A DNA stretch of 64,000 bases, taken from Centrapalus pauciflorus. Lineage: Eukaryota; Streptophyta; Magnoliopsida; Asterales; Asteraceae. The stretch covers positions 372,001 to 436,000 of the forward strand of contig JAANYP010006955.1 in assembly GCA_020465985.1 (NCBI GenBank), read 5' to 3'. The notes beneath the pieces are model-generated. The model was not told the DNA's origin. It ran no database searches and saw nothing but the letters and a program-made list of their open reading frames with translations. Below are positions 26,101 through 39,600 of the stretch, piece by piece (position 1 is the first letter of the stretch; every line of letters starts with the position of its first letter). The position numbers were made by a program, and so were the translations under genes.

Positions 26101-28896
26101 TTTCTAAGCACTAGATTGCACATCAATAGATTATATCAAAGGGTTATGATATATTTGTTACGTAAAAAGTAGGAAAAAGAATGGCGTGTATAATTACTGG
26201 CTTATATTCCTAGCAGATAGCTTTTTTAAAAATGAGTTGGCACCCTATCAAATTTTGGACTCTTCTTAAGATCAAATTTGGTCCCATTCAAGTTAATGAA
26301 CAGATGGAATATACTGAAGTGTTGACATTCCTTCCCTGTTTCACAAATTTTTTCTCTTCGATCATGCAGTTTCTACTTCTCTTCCTTCACCATACATGAA
26401 TTATTTCCAAAACCCCTAATTCAAAGAAGAAGATGCATCTTATAACAATTAAAACTAGACAATACTCTACAGTTTCTATTTTTCTCATGAAGCTCAAAGT
26501 TAAATGGAAGTATGTGTGGGGTTTTCTGCTACTGATAGGCGATAGATAATTCATTTTTCATGACTCATTAAGATACTTTCCTTTATGTTACTACTGCATT
26601 AATAATCATCAGTTTTGTAATTGCTTATATTTACCTCTTTTTATTATCAATAAACGAGCAGCTTATAAAGCTGAAAATTAAACATGTTTTCACCTTACGG
26701 TCGCTACTTTGTACAGTAAAAGGAGTAGCATTCACATCAACAAATTCCACATCTTCTTGAAAAAGCTCGGCTCCCCAACGCTCAGCTTGACACCGCATCC
26801 TAATTACCAAAAAAGCAATGAATAACTTTAACAAATTAAGCAGAAGGGGGAGAGAGAGATACCAACAAATAATTTTCAAAAGATATCTTACCTATCCATC
26901 AAGTCTGGACCAGTGATTCCCTCTGGAAAGCCTGGAAAGTTCTCAACTTCTGTGGTAGTCATCAATTGTCCACCAGGAACACCGCCTATCTGATATCCCT
27001 CAAACACTACAGGCTTTAGATTGGCACGACCTGCATATATTGCTGCTGTGTAACCAGCAGGGCCTGAACCTATGATTACCAAATTTTCAACACCTTGTCC
27101 TGCAAACATTGGATGAATAATATGACCATGTAAAGCTTTTACATATATAACAATATTTAATTTAATTGTTATTTGTTAGTTGTTATGGTTTGTTTAGCCA
27201 GTGTTAATTGTTAGGGTACGTTATCTTATTATTATTTTATTGTTATTTGTTAAACGTTAAGAAAATGTAAAGTTTTTTAAACCAAAGGGTTGTATAGTCA
27301 AAGAGGTTGGTGATATTTAAGAAATCCTGAGATTTTAAATCCTTACTGAAATTTGTGAACCAAACACAAGACTTTAAATGCAAATCCCACTATCCAGGAA
27401 ATCTACGACCCAAACGCCCCCTTAATATATTTCTAATATTATATTAAATACGATGACCTGGAGGGACTCTGAAAGAAAGTTGAAATTACTACTAGCGATT
27501 AACACATTAACATGGTGCCAATGGCAAAAAGTTTCTTGAATCGCGTCTGTTTACGAGTATGGATAACTCCAAAGAAGTATTGCACCCTCAAATGCCAAGA
27601 ATAACCATATTCAATTATTGATTTGATTCTAAATGAATGTTCATGTGTCCTTTCAGAAAATGATTAATCAGGCCTCACAAATAAAGTAACTACAAATATC
27701 GGTCCTCTTTGCTATTGGTTGAAGAATATCTACACCATGGAAATTTAGCAGTTGCTATTTATACCATTGCACCTTAGCAATGGTTGAAAAACATCTTAAG
27801 GGATGTAGGCTTCATATGGGCAGCTGGCCCTTGGCCTTGATTTAGTTTCCTAGTATAGGAGATTATTCCTAATTCTCTATTCTCTCTATATATATCATCA
27901 TTGTACTTGCAAATCATCATCAACCCAATAATAATAAGAACCCTAGTTGCCTCGTGGACGTAGGTCATAACATCGACCGAACTACGTAAAATCTCTTGTG
28001 TCGTTTATTGCTTTGTGTGTGTATGCAAGTGTGTGACGTAAACCCTAAAAAACATTCTTCACCATAAATATTTACCAGTTGATATTTATGCTATTGCACA
28101 TTAGCATACTAAATCCATCAAATAAATCATTTATATGTCCGCTTATGTGAAACAACAAATTTGGAAAATCGATCATCAAAATATCTGTATCCTTCACAGA
28201 ACTAATTCCAGACAGAAAAGAATCCATGTAAAGTAAAACGGAACAATTTCCCACGTTACTGTTCACGGGAGCACAAGTCCTTGATTAATGATTTTTGAGA
28301 AAATAATAAGCACCGACAAGCATACACCATAGAAAACGATCTATTCCAGAAGGAGAGTTCGCCTACTCCTGTTGACATGAAAAATAACCCAAAATTCCTT
28401 ACAATTTCCAGTTGACACACACAAAACAATAGCATCTTCGTTAGCTATGGAATGTGGATTCTGGCACATGCTGATAATTCTATTATGTATAGGTTAGTCA
28501 CTAAGCGTTTCGTTATAATCAATGCATGGTATACACTCTTTTTCAGGTTTAAACTTTGAACATACACCGATACAGATGTACAAAGAATTTGAACAGAAGT
28601 TACGAGTAACCTGCAGAAGTAGGTTGATCAGCTGAGTAAGCTCTAACAGTTACTGATAATGACGGGGGCGGAGAAGGGTGGTAGTTGGAAAACCGACCAC
28701 CGATGGTAACGACCGAGTCAAATCGAAGGGTGTTAGATCGTTGGGGGGTCAATCTGAATAAGATACTTTTCGCTGTTAGTGAGGAAGGATTAGGCATGAT
28801 AGAGGTGGCTCGACGGCTGAGATTATATTCTCCTACATCGATGCCGGTTCCGACGCCGTTGGCCACCAGCGAAGTGGTAGCCAATAATAGGTTCAT
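23129..28896 (-). CDS. NTRC: NADPH-dependent thioredoxin reductase C (NTR-thioredoxin fusion), chloroplast
   Basis: A two-domain enzyme that takes electrons from NADPH and passes them to 2-Cys peroxiredoxins and other plastid targets. Ten exons join in frame to 545 aa: 28896-28611, 27099-26892, 26799-26694, 26077-25812, 25594-25315, 24144-24037, 23762-23676, 23582-23478, 23404-23274, 23189-23129. Residues 1-~90 form a Ser/Arg-rich transit peptide. FAD site GSGPAG is at ~106, the redox centre CAIC at ~234-237, NADPH site GGGDTA at ~253, and the closing FAD block GVFAAGDVQ. A fused thioredoxin domain follows with YTAPSCGPC, its CGPC at ~472-475. ATG at 28896 was chosen because it opens a plausible transit peptide; an in-frame ATG at 29034 would add a hydrophobic 46-residue lead. 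Introns 1 and 5 carry mobile-element debris. Confidence 0.96.
24590..24770. repeat. Truncated MITE, family D, in NTRC intron 5
   Basis: Its right end ACCAAACGTCCCT abuts TAA and matches the end of the 57356-57650 element. Inner blocks match too: TTCTCTCCAT, AGAAGAGAAACAAA and ACATGTAAACCCCATG against ACATGTAAATCTCATG. The left half could not be aligned, so it is truncated or diverged. Confidence 0.6.
24835..25173. repeat. Tourist-like MITE, family B, in NTRC intron 5
   Basis: 339 bp. Ends GGGGCTGTTTGGTA and, reverse-complemented, GGGTATGTTTGGTA. Flanked by TAA on both sides (24832-24834, 25174-25176). The body is made of AGAGAATTG / CAATTCTCT words, so the two halves are largely complementary. 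Confidence 0.85.
27734..28107. repeat. Copia-LTR-like fragment bounded by a direct repeat, in NTRC intron 1
   Basis: 27780-28055 has the look of a copia LTR: CTATTCTCTCTATATATATC promoter-like start, then CCTAGTTGCCTCGTGGACG and CCGAACTACGTAAAATCTC, a common copia LTR tail. It is flanked by two ~50-bp imperfect copies of a TTGCTATTTATACCATTGCA-like block (27734-27780 and 28058-28107). No internal region was seen. Confidence 0.45.
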
Positions 28897-29061
28897 AGCG
28901 AAATAAGTCAATAACAAACCCCAAAAAATGACGATTGACCAAATCTTGGCTCCGTTTGTTAATATTTTCCAGAAGTATGGCACTTTCAGTTTTAAGCGGC
29001 TAACCCTATGTAGCATATACGCATGCGTGTGCATATATATGTCTCTTTGGTCTTGTTTTTA

Positions 29062-29414
29062 GAGAGCAATTGGTTCTGTGTTACGATTATATGTGATAAT
29101 AACGTTAATAATCAGTTAAAGTGATTGAATTGTATTCGTTAACAAGTGATTATTTGCGTTTATAATTAACACTGTCATATTTTTTATAAGTTAAAAAATG
29201 TAGTTTATTTGTTTAATAAGTAATTTGCTTGGTCATTTTACAAGTTAAAACACAAATCCAAACACTTTAAAAACTTCTTAATTTGATAATTATGAATCAG
29301 CAGAAGCTAAAACAAACACCAAATTTTCGAAACACTTTTTTGTTACAACTATTATCTGATTATTAAGTTTTAAAACGATATAACATTTCTTTAAATGTAA
29401 ATCCAAACACTCCC
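29062..29414. repeat. Tourist-like MITE, family A copy 3, upstream of NTRC
   Basis: It shares the body of the copy at 15279-15652 (TTATTTGCGTTTA, AAGTTAAAAAATG, TTGGTCATTTTACAAG, AATCCAAACACT). TTA precedes GAGAGCAATTGG; the right end is CAAACACTCCC. It lies only ~165 bp upstream of the NTRC ATG, inside the likely promoter or 5' UTR. Confidence 0.8.
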
Positions 29415-30689
29415 TAATAAATCGAGGTTAATATTACTCTTATTTACAAATTGTGAATAGTAAAGCTCGTAGCCAGGTAAATCGAGAAACTGTCTTATTT
29501 TATTAATTATTAATTTATATAATATATAACAATTTTTGTTTTTTTTGGTAATAACTTTGAATATATTATGTTTATAATAATTCGAATATATCATTATGAT
29601 CGAATTATTTTTATCTACATCTGATATAAAATTTATTACCGCCAAAAATACTTTCATTAGACAGACAAATATGCAGCTGATTTATATTTTATTTTATATA
29701 TAACATATAATTGGTTTGTTTTTGTGTAATAACATTTGATATATATTTTATAAAAGTTTGAATATATCATTATGATCTTATCATTTTTATCTACATTCCG
29801 GTATAACAACTTGTATCATCCTTTCTATTTTTAATGACAAAACTTTTATTGTTTAGTTTGTTGATCGATCACACTCTTCTCATTTAAAAACTCGGACCAG
29901 AAGCAGAGAGTGATCATCGGGTAAGGATTACGATCGGTAGCTTGTTATTTTATTATGTTTGTATGCTATATAACTGATTTAATGCTTATATTGTGCTTTT
30001 AACATGTAGATCTAAAAAAACACTTCTTTATAATATTAAAATTCTTTATACAATATATAACTGCTTTTAAAGTTATAATCTTTAAAAACTTTGTTTTACA
30101 AATATTCGAATGTTAAATATTTTACAAAATCTTTAATATTAAATATTTTACAAAATGCTAAAAATATCTTTTGCGATAGTTGCAACTCAGGTTAAGCAAC
30201 CTAGTACAAAACAAATTGAAAATCCAATCTAGTACATATCTCTCAACTAAATTTAATTTAAAAAAAAAAAAAAAACCCAAATTTACAACAAAAAAAAAAA
30301 AAAGGGAAGTCGCAACACAAAGAAAATAGGTGTGAATACCAAACAAACTCTTTTAACCCTTGGTATCTGAGTTCAAATACAAACACATCACATTTACAGT
30401 CTTTTTCAACAATAAATACCACAAACAAACTCAAACCCAGATACATACGAGATAAGATGCAAGACCAAATCTAACAACCGACCGATCTGTTGCATCTGAA
30501 TAAAACAATCGGACATAGTGTGTTGTAACATAACAGATGCAGCAGCAGCAAAAGAGAGGCAAAAAATCACTCTTTACTCCCAGGGGCAATAAACCACCCA
30601 TACCAACTCCTATAATTATCAGAACACGAGCGCACTTTGAAAAACTAAGAATTGAAAGAATAGATCTTATCTTGCCCACATTTCAATTC
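29415..30689. other. Intergenic DNA between NTRC and villin
   Basis: AT-rich upstream region of NTRC, then the villin 3' flank. The segment at about 30440-30689 is more balanced in composition and probably holds the villin 3' UTR. No further gene recognised. Confidence 0.55.
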
Positions 30690-33600
30690 CTAGAACAGAT
30701 CGACTTTCTTCTTCATCATGTCTTGCTTCCACTTTGGTATTTTGTAGAATGCCTCTTTTGTCATGCCAAGCACAGCCTCAAATTCTTCGGCAGATAGATA
30801 AGCCTAAAGAACCAGAAATGTTGACATTATTTGCAGAATCAAAGCAACATTAAATAAGTGTTGATTATGAAATATGTAAATTACTAACCTCTCTTCTCTT
30901 AAAGTCGATTCCTGTAACTGGGTTCTCGGATTTGGCCTTCAGTTGTTCGTAACTGAAAGTGCTTTGACTGTCTACACTGTCACATTCGTTTGCGTCTGTT
31001 GACTTTGGTGCTAAATCTTCTCCATTTGTCTCTTGAATTGGCTCAGATGTTTCTGTGGTAACTTCTGAACCTTCGTTACTATCCACACCATCAGAAGGTT
31101 CTTCACTCTTTGCTATGGCTACAAACAGTCATGAACCATCAGTATTTGCATAAGAACGAGTGAAACACCCCGCGCGTTGCGGCGGGTATAAGAATCATTA
31201 ACAAATAATTTAAGCTGAAATATATAATGTAATAAATTTAAAATATATTTTTAGTCAAAATTAATAACATCTATAATCACATATAAATTTAATGTTATTA
31301 TTATTTAAAAGGGTCATTTGCTATTTTTATATTTTCTAAAACAAATTCTAAATATACTACATTCATTTTGCTAAATTTTATAATGATAATAATACAAACA
31401 AAATATCAAGAAAATTTAATATTTGAGTGAGTGAGTGTGTGTGTGTGTGTTTAGGTTATCGTGAGAAGCCGAATATATATTGAGAAATGTGAAAAGCACT
31501 ATGATTCGTTATTTTTGTACATTACTTATTTTGAATTTATGATTCATATTTATAAATTAATAAATTATCTCAAAACATTGTGAAGTTGATTCACTTAACT
31601 TAGAATTTATGATTCATTATTTTTTATACAATAAAAAAATTGTGAATCAATATGTAAAAATGAATCACAATGATTTTAACATTTCTAGAGATAGATTTAG
31701 CATCTCATTTGATTCTAAGTTTATATATAGATAATTTAACAATAATGATGATACTATTTTAACAACAATTACAATAATAAAATAATTTAATAAATAATAC
31801 ATATAAAGTTATCTATTTGAATAGTGTTATCTATCTATCAACAAAAATAGTGTTATCTATCTATCTATCAACAAATTAAGTATAGTAACTAATATTGGAT
31901 GATATATAAATGTGTAAATTTAAAAGTAAGATTAGGGATGTGTGTATTTTTCTATTCAAAAAAAGATTGATAATATACAATATGTTCTATGATAATAACG
32001 ACTATTTTTTCTTTATATAGAAATAAATTTGATGATTCATATTTAAAAAGAAATAATTTCACTATACTTTACATGTATTAAAACTTATGTGTAATCTTAT
32101 TTATTTTTTAAAAAGCTATAAAAATAGAAAGAAATCAAAACATAAAAAAATAAGCAAAATTTTTTTTAAAGCAATAATAATTAATAATAAGTAAATTTAA
32201 AATTGGATTAAATAAAGTAACAATATTTAAAAAATGACTTTGAATTCAAATTTGTATTAAATGTAAAACTACAATATTTAAATATCATATTAAATTAGTA
32301 TTAAGTAAGATATAGTATAATATTATTTTTTATTTTAATAAAACAAATTAATAAATAAATTATATAAGAAAACTTTAAAAACAAAATCAAAAAATCAAAA
32401 AGAAATAGAATGAATAGGTTATGAATAGTAAATTTTATCTTGGTAAATGTATATATATATAATATCCAAGTTCTACCACATTTGCATACGTTGGATGTGA
32501 TGCTTGGTAGCTCAGCCATTGAAAACAATATGACAAGAGTAATTGAAGAATCGGTACCAGGTGAGCCACCTTCAGATGGTGGACTTCTATTGGGTCGGAC
32601 AGGAGATGAATCAGATGATCCCTTCTTTTCAGCTGTGAGAACTGAAGATAAAGCAGCAACGGCAGCTGCTCTCTGTGATCCCCGACCTGTTACCTTCGGC
32701 GAAGCTGAAGATTTGGCGGTTGGAGATGATTTAAAAGCAGAGTTCAAGGCTGCCAAGGCTGAAGCTCTTTGGGTTGGCCCACCTTGATTTCCATTGGACT
32801 TATCTTGGCTCTGTAATAACATCAGAGATACTTAAACACTCACAAGGAATAAGGTCCTCAATAGGAAGATAGCCTGAAGCATCAGTGATAAAATTTCGGT
32901 TACCTCAGCAGCATGGCCTCCACCAAACCCAAATAGTAGCAAAACCTTCTTTTGGAATGAGTTACCATGAGCCTAAATGCATTTAAAAGGAAGGGTAATT
33001 CCAAATCAATATATAAATCTCAATTACGATAACATAGTACGTATGAACCACACATACATTAGCTTTAGCAGGATCCCATGAGAAAAATGTTGTAAAGAAA
33101 CTTGGTTCATTCCCCTCTGTAACTCTGTACAAGGGCACGCACGGGGATAGCCCATCCAGAGATGCAGCCAACTCTACATATTTCTGAAATCAAGCGCATT
33201 AAAAACAGAAGAAACAAGTAAAAGAAGTCCTGCAATAAAATATAGAAACTATGCTGAAAAAATACCTGGCCAATTTCGAAGGCATTTTGCTTTTCCTTGG
33301 AGTCTACCGACTGGCCAACCCAAATGAACACCTCAGCATGTGTATCCAATATTAAGATATCCTCCGTCAAAAGATCATCTTGTGAAAAATTGTACACTTC
33401 CTCTATCTGTTGTAGAAAGTATACATAACTTAGCCATTCATTGGCGATGTAATCAAGTAAACTCAGCATATAGAAATGGGAAACTCACCTCAAACTTTCC
33501 TAGAGATCCACAAAGCAATAGCACAGAGGAAAAGAAAAGGTGGTTAGAGGCTATATAAGGAAATAATCATCCTCTAAAGATGTAAATTGAATAGTTTTGC

Positions 33601-36600
33601 TTTTGAAACCTTTATAATAAGAGAATGAAAACAAATGAGGATCTCTGACAGTGTCCTGCGCAGCTTTTTTACTGGTGTAACTTTGTTTCCCACCAAGTGC
33701 AAACCAGAACGTTGAGTTCTCTGTTCCTTCTTTAGCAAACTTCACGTTGGCACCAGGCTGAAAGATAGGAGAAAGGAGTCAAGGACACTAAAATTAACCT
33801 TGAAAAGAAACCATAAATAATGTTGTTTCAATTAACACAACAGCATAAAAAGTTGGTGGTGAACTAAAATTAACCACTAAAAAAACCATAAATAATGGCA
33901 TAATGCTGTTTCAATTAACACAACAGCATAACAAGATATACCCAAATGATATTTTTCAAATCAACCATCTATTAAGATGTTTTCTAGACGATGTGATGGC
34001 ACTAGATAGAGGACACAAAACTGGATGTAAAAAACATCATTTAGGTTTCAGCATAATAATAATAAACTTGAGTAAGATCATATCATAGAAATAATACCTA
34101 GTTGTAAGTCAAGAACAAAAAGTTACAAAAATTTCCTGCTTAAGCCATACCTTCAAAAATTCAGCAATTTTTGCAGCTATGGTGTGCTGCTCAACAGTAC
34201 TCTGGTTTCCATGCCACGTGAACAATGATGAACCAGATTGAAGAAGAAAGCATTCATACGAATTTAATGAGGTTGCCACCTGAAAGATGTCTTAAGCATC
34301 TAATAAGGCTCGGTTGAATTAGTTCTTATAAGGTGACATATGAAATCAAAACACCATCATCCAGCAAGTTCACATTCTCGTGCTAGGAATTCTTGGAAGG
34401 TTAACTAATAACCAAGACTTACAAAAGAAAATAAAAGAACAAAAGGGCAAGAAGACAGTAAAAAAACAGTAGCAAACAGAATCCCACATAACATGGATCC
34501 AATTAATAACTTAAGGGAGTAAGTTGGAAAGTGGATCAGCATACCGCATCTACTTGAACTGCTTTATTATTATGAACTGAGGTTCCAGATATCTGAATGA
34601 GCGCTACACCATCTGAACTGTAGGTTTCATCATTCAATCCTTTGTCTGCAATGTGGTTTTTGTAACCAGAGCTCAGTCCACCCTAATAACAGAATATTCG
34701 TCATTGTTTGGTGTCAAATTACATAAAAGAACATACATTTGAAATAATATATCATCGCAGCAAAAGACCAGTATAATATGAAAACCACGAATGTGATGGA
34801 AGTACCTTCAACACAACCATCGGCTGAAAAATGGAAACAAACTGTGGAGGCTCTTTCCCTTGATATATACGACCCTGCAATAGAAGGATAGTATGCTTTG
34901 TAAATACAATTCTGTATCATAAGTGCATCAAGTAAAGAAAGGGATGCTAGAAGTGTTGATCTTAACCCGTTTATTCGGAAGCGTATCAATTTAAGTTGTA
35001 TTTTATTGATTCAGGTCAATAGGTCATATCCAAAAAAGTAGCTAAAGAAGAAACAGGTTAAATGGGTTTGAGCGGGTCACGGTCAACACTCAACAGTTTC
35101 CTAATGTGAATTCATAGTGATTAAAAGGTCCAAGATTATTTATTAAAAATTATAAAAATTTCTATATAATATAACTTTTGCTATTATATATCACCCCAAC
35201 ATACATTAGGCAAAACTTTTTTAGCAAATACCATTCATAAGTGGGTTATACTAAAATGAGCCTCTCACAACATTTGCTAATGTGTGCCAGAGAGAAAAAC
35301 CAAGTACTGTTCACAATTTGATTTTGCTATTGGGCACCAAAAGAAACTTCTTTAAAATACTATTAATAAAAAGGGTTTCCTAACTTGTGCTATCTAATAT
35401 ATTCAATTACAAGTAATAAGTCTTAATAAATTGTTTTTACACATTCTTAATTTTAATTATTTTAAGTTTTATTTATTCAAAAGAGTAACTTTGCTATTGG
35501 GTATTTTTTCAAGAAAATTATTATAATATCATGCAGTATATGATATTAATTTTTAGTTTATTATAATTTATGATGTATTACAATTTTTAACTGATTATCA
35601 TTTTAGTATATTGTAGTCTTTTAATTTATATAATTAATAATTTATTGTATTTCTTCTATATTTTTACATCTTCATTCTTTTACTTTTGTATTTAAGTTTA
35701 GAAAATCGCATATATTTTATTTTATTCTTAATTTAATTCAATGTTCGATTAACTATAACTAATATATAATAGTTTGTTTATTTCAATTTATGTATATTGT
35801 TATTTTCACTCTTTCAAATACTACTTATTTTATTAAACATATAAAAAGGATGTTATAGCAACACATAAGATTAATTTCTAGTTCACTGTTATTTTTAGTT
35901 CATTTTAATCTTTATTTATTGTAATGGCTATGTATTTCATACCCCTACTTTGTTGTTTCTGTCTTTGTATGTAATGGTAAAAAAATCATTTTAATTGTGT
36001 CTCGTTTAATTTAATGTTGATTAATTTTACTTTTTAATGTATTAAATTTTCATCTTTAATGTACTTTTTAATTTTTGTAATTTCCATATGTTGAGGATAT
36101 AAAACTAATTCTAAATACAAACTATACTATTAAACATGCTAAAACTTAAAAATATAATATCAAAGCAAGATGTGATATTGAAATTTAATTGTTGTTATTT
36201 TCAGTTTATTTTATTTTTCAATTTATTATATATTATTAACATATTTAACTTTTAGTTGAATGTACTTTTTAATTTATCATTATTTTATATATTGGACTTC
36301 TTTATTCTTATTAATTTAAAATTCTAAATACAAACTATACTATTAAACATGTTTAAAATATAATATCTAAGCAAGATGTAACATTGAATTTTAATTATCG
36401 TTAATTTTTAATTTATTAAATTTTGTTAACATATTTAAGATTTAGTTGAATGTATTTTTTAATTTATAATTATTTGATATACTGGAATTTTTTATTCTTT
36501 ATTAATTTAAAAATTCTAAATACAAACTATATACTATTAAGCATGTCAAAAAATAAAAATATAACATCAAAGCAAGATGTGATTCTGAATTTTAATTATT

Positions 36601-39600
36601 GTTATTTTTTAATTTATTAAATTGTGTTAACATATTTAACTTTTAGTTGAATGTAGGTTATTATTATTTTATATATCAGACTTCTTTTATTCTTGATTAA
36701 TTTAAAAATACATAATTTTACCCATTGCAACGTGTGGGCATCGCCAATATTGTTTAATACATTTATCATTTACAAAGGTTAATTAAATTGACATTAAAGC
36801 GTTTGTGGATGGCCCAACCCAACCGTTTTGACCAGCACTTAAAATTACCCATTTTGTCCTGTTACCCAAGCCATCTGACCTGCCCAGTCTGCAAACTCTT
36901 AAAAAAATATGGTACATTACCTGAACTGGTCTTCCCTTCAGTGAGTTGAACATTGTTGTAGCCAGCCGGGCAGCCATATTTTGGTCCTCCTGATGTTGCG
37001 TAATATGATCACGTTATCTCAAAGATATCACAATGTAGATTGTTGAAATACAGCCAAATAAAATGAGGAATGTTGTATGCCATAACTGCCTGTTTTTGGA
37101 CTTAACTGACCAAAAATCACAAGTGTTGATCAAAGTCCTCAGAGTATCTATTAGTATTTTGCCTAAGAGCCTCATATGTCCATCAATAACAGTAAAAATG
37201 AGATAAAATGACAGATATATAGTCAAATCTGGTTCAATGTACCTCAATGCTATCTTTGCCAATCCAACAACACAGGTAGTAATCTTCTTTCTTTTCACTA
37301 GAATGGTACGTGTAAAGGACAATGTAGCAATCTCCACTGTAAAATTTACCAATGTCTTCCTTAGGTACTGGTGTCTTAGCACTACCATTAATCCGCCACA
37401 CCTAAAACACAAAAAGATTTAAAAAAACAAACAAACAAACAAAATATTCAAGGCTTCCATAGTAAACAAGGAAATGAACCACAGAAACTCCTTTAACTCC
37501 AAAAAAGATAGCATTCAGCAATGAGCTTGTGATCAAACCTCAATTTTTCCATTTTCTTCAAGCAAAGGCGGGACTTCCTCCGTTGCAGTAGAACTTTTTG
37601 CCAGCCCTTTGAGGCCAACGCCTTGTTGCTTCAGCAGAGCTAAAGTAATATAGAAAATAGAATGATTATTGGTACCCAGGTATTACAAAAATCTTCTAGT
37701 AGCATTTCAACTAAAGAATAGCTTTACCTGCTACTTTTCCTCGACCCTCCTCAGGAGCAGAAGGTGCAGAACCTGATGGCCAGGACTCAAACTTGGACTT
37801 AAAAGAATGGGTCTCATAACCTTGAATAAGACGCGTTACACGAGTTGATTTGGGTCGATTTTGGCTGGAAATAAACTCCTACAGTTGTTTCCATGCAAGA
37901 ATCAATAATTGATGCACAAAAGAAAGTTACTAAATCCAAATCATACCTCAGCAGCTTGCATGGCAGCTTTTCTTTCCTCCACTTGTGTTACTCGGCCAAC
38001 CCAAACAAACACCTCTGCACCACAGTCTAATAAATAGCATTTGTTGTTTTCCAATGACGATTTCAAAAGTTCACCATCTATTTCCTTAACCTGACCTTCA
38101 GCAATGCTGCAGATAACACAATTAAAGGTTTAGCATGAAGCACCACATTCCGATAGTTCATGAATGCTTTTTTGACAACTTTGACCAACACAGGAATCAC
38201 AGTAAAATCGTCAAGGAGAATTATACCAATAAAGTTTTGGAGAAGTCTTCTCTGGAATTACATCATCTTCACTTGCGACCTTTTTTCCAATAGGAGCAAA
38301 CCCACCAAATATGACCCAGAATTCACCAGAGTCTCCCTCCGCTTGTAGCTTTCCATCATCTAAAATATGTTACAAAAAGAGTATACAATAAAAATTACAA
38401 CTACAAACTAAGCATAAACAGAATCCAATCTTAATATTAATTCTGTTTTAAGAATGATAACACTGACTGGAATATATTCAAGAGAAAATGAATTTAAAAT
38501 GATTTTATACTTCACAATATTTAAACCTACAGCTGCAGTTTAAAGAACAATTAGGGAAACAATGAATTAATTAAACTATTCTTTATTGAAAGACGACATG
38601 CCTCTTTACTTATAATAAATGTTCAAGTAACATGTAAAAAGTTATTAGAAAGTCCAATAGATGGAGAGAAGGGAATGATAAAACTCACTCAATCTATAAC
38701 ATATGCCTTACCAACAATGGCAACATCGCATGTCCCCTCATGATATTTATCCTTTAAGAACTGAATAACTTCCAATGCTTTAGCCCTTTCTTGTATATTT
38801 GAGTTTGCCCCATTGAACTGGAAGATCTTATCTTTAGTGTCTAGGATGAAGACATCATCATGATTTAGCGTAGATCGAGAAAAAGGGACCTGAAGAAAGA
38901 ACAGAACATTGTCTTTATAGACTCATAGGAACGTACTCTATTCAAAATATGGGTGGCGACGTGGCGTCACAAACCTGCTTCAATCTGACAACTCGTTTTC
39001 CTTTGCATGTGTACAGTCGTGTTTGAAACTCTTCTTCTTCGACATCCTTAAACCCAGATGCAACACCTCCCTCAAGTGGGATAATACATGGTTTAAAGTA
39101 TGATAAAAATTTATCAGATTCATGGCCTTGAGGTTCCCTATACTGCACTGCACGGCCACCAAGAATTGCATCAAGCTCTACCGTTTTTATTGCTGCAGTT
39201 CCAGCTTCATCCTGATTTACCGTCATGAATTAAGACCATTAAGAAACCACTACAAGTCCAATACACAAGAATTAAGAAGAAAAAGAGAAGTAACATCATA
39301 TTAGCAAGGTTGTTGTACCTGGCTAGTATCCTTTCCCAACCAGAAATGTATGTCGTAAAGATAAGCACCTCCCTTACCAGAAGTAGTCTGCAAATACATG
39401 AAGTCGTAAAGCACAACAATTTTGTTGCGATAGAAATTCAGGGCAAGAAAACAATGATGAAGTTACATTAGCACCTGCAATACAATGTATGAATCACCAG
39501 AGTAGAATCTACCATAATCAGATTTCGGTAAAGGTACAGGCTGAAAGTTTTCAATTCTCCATATTTCAGTTCCTCTACGTTGTGTTAAGTGAAAGTCTAA

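Noticed and set aside
28894..29034. Upstream in-frame ATG at 29034 as NTRC start
   Set aside because: It would put a hydrophobic, membrane-like segment before the transit peptide. The start at 28896 gives an ordinary plastid transit peptide.
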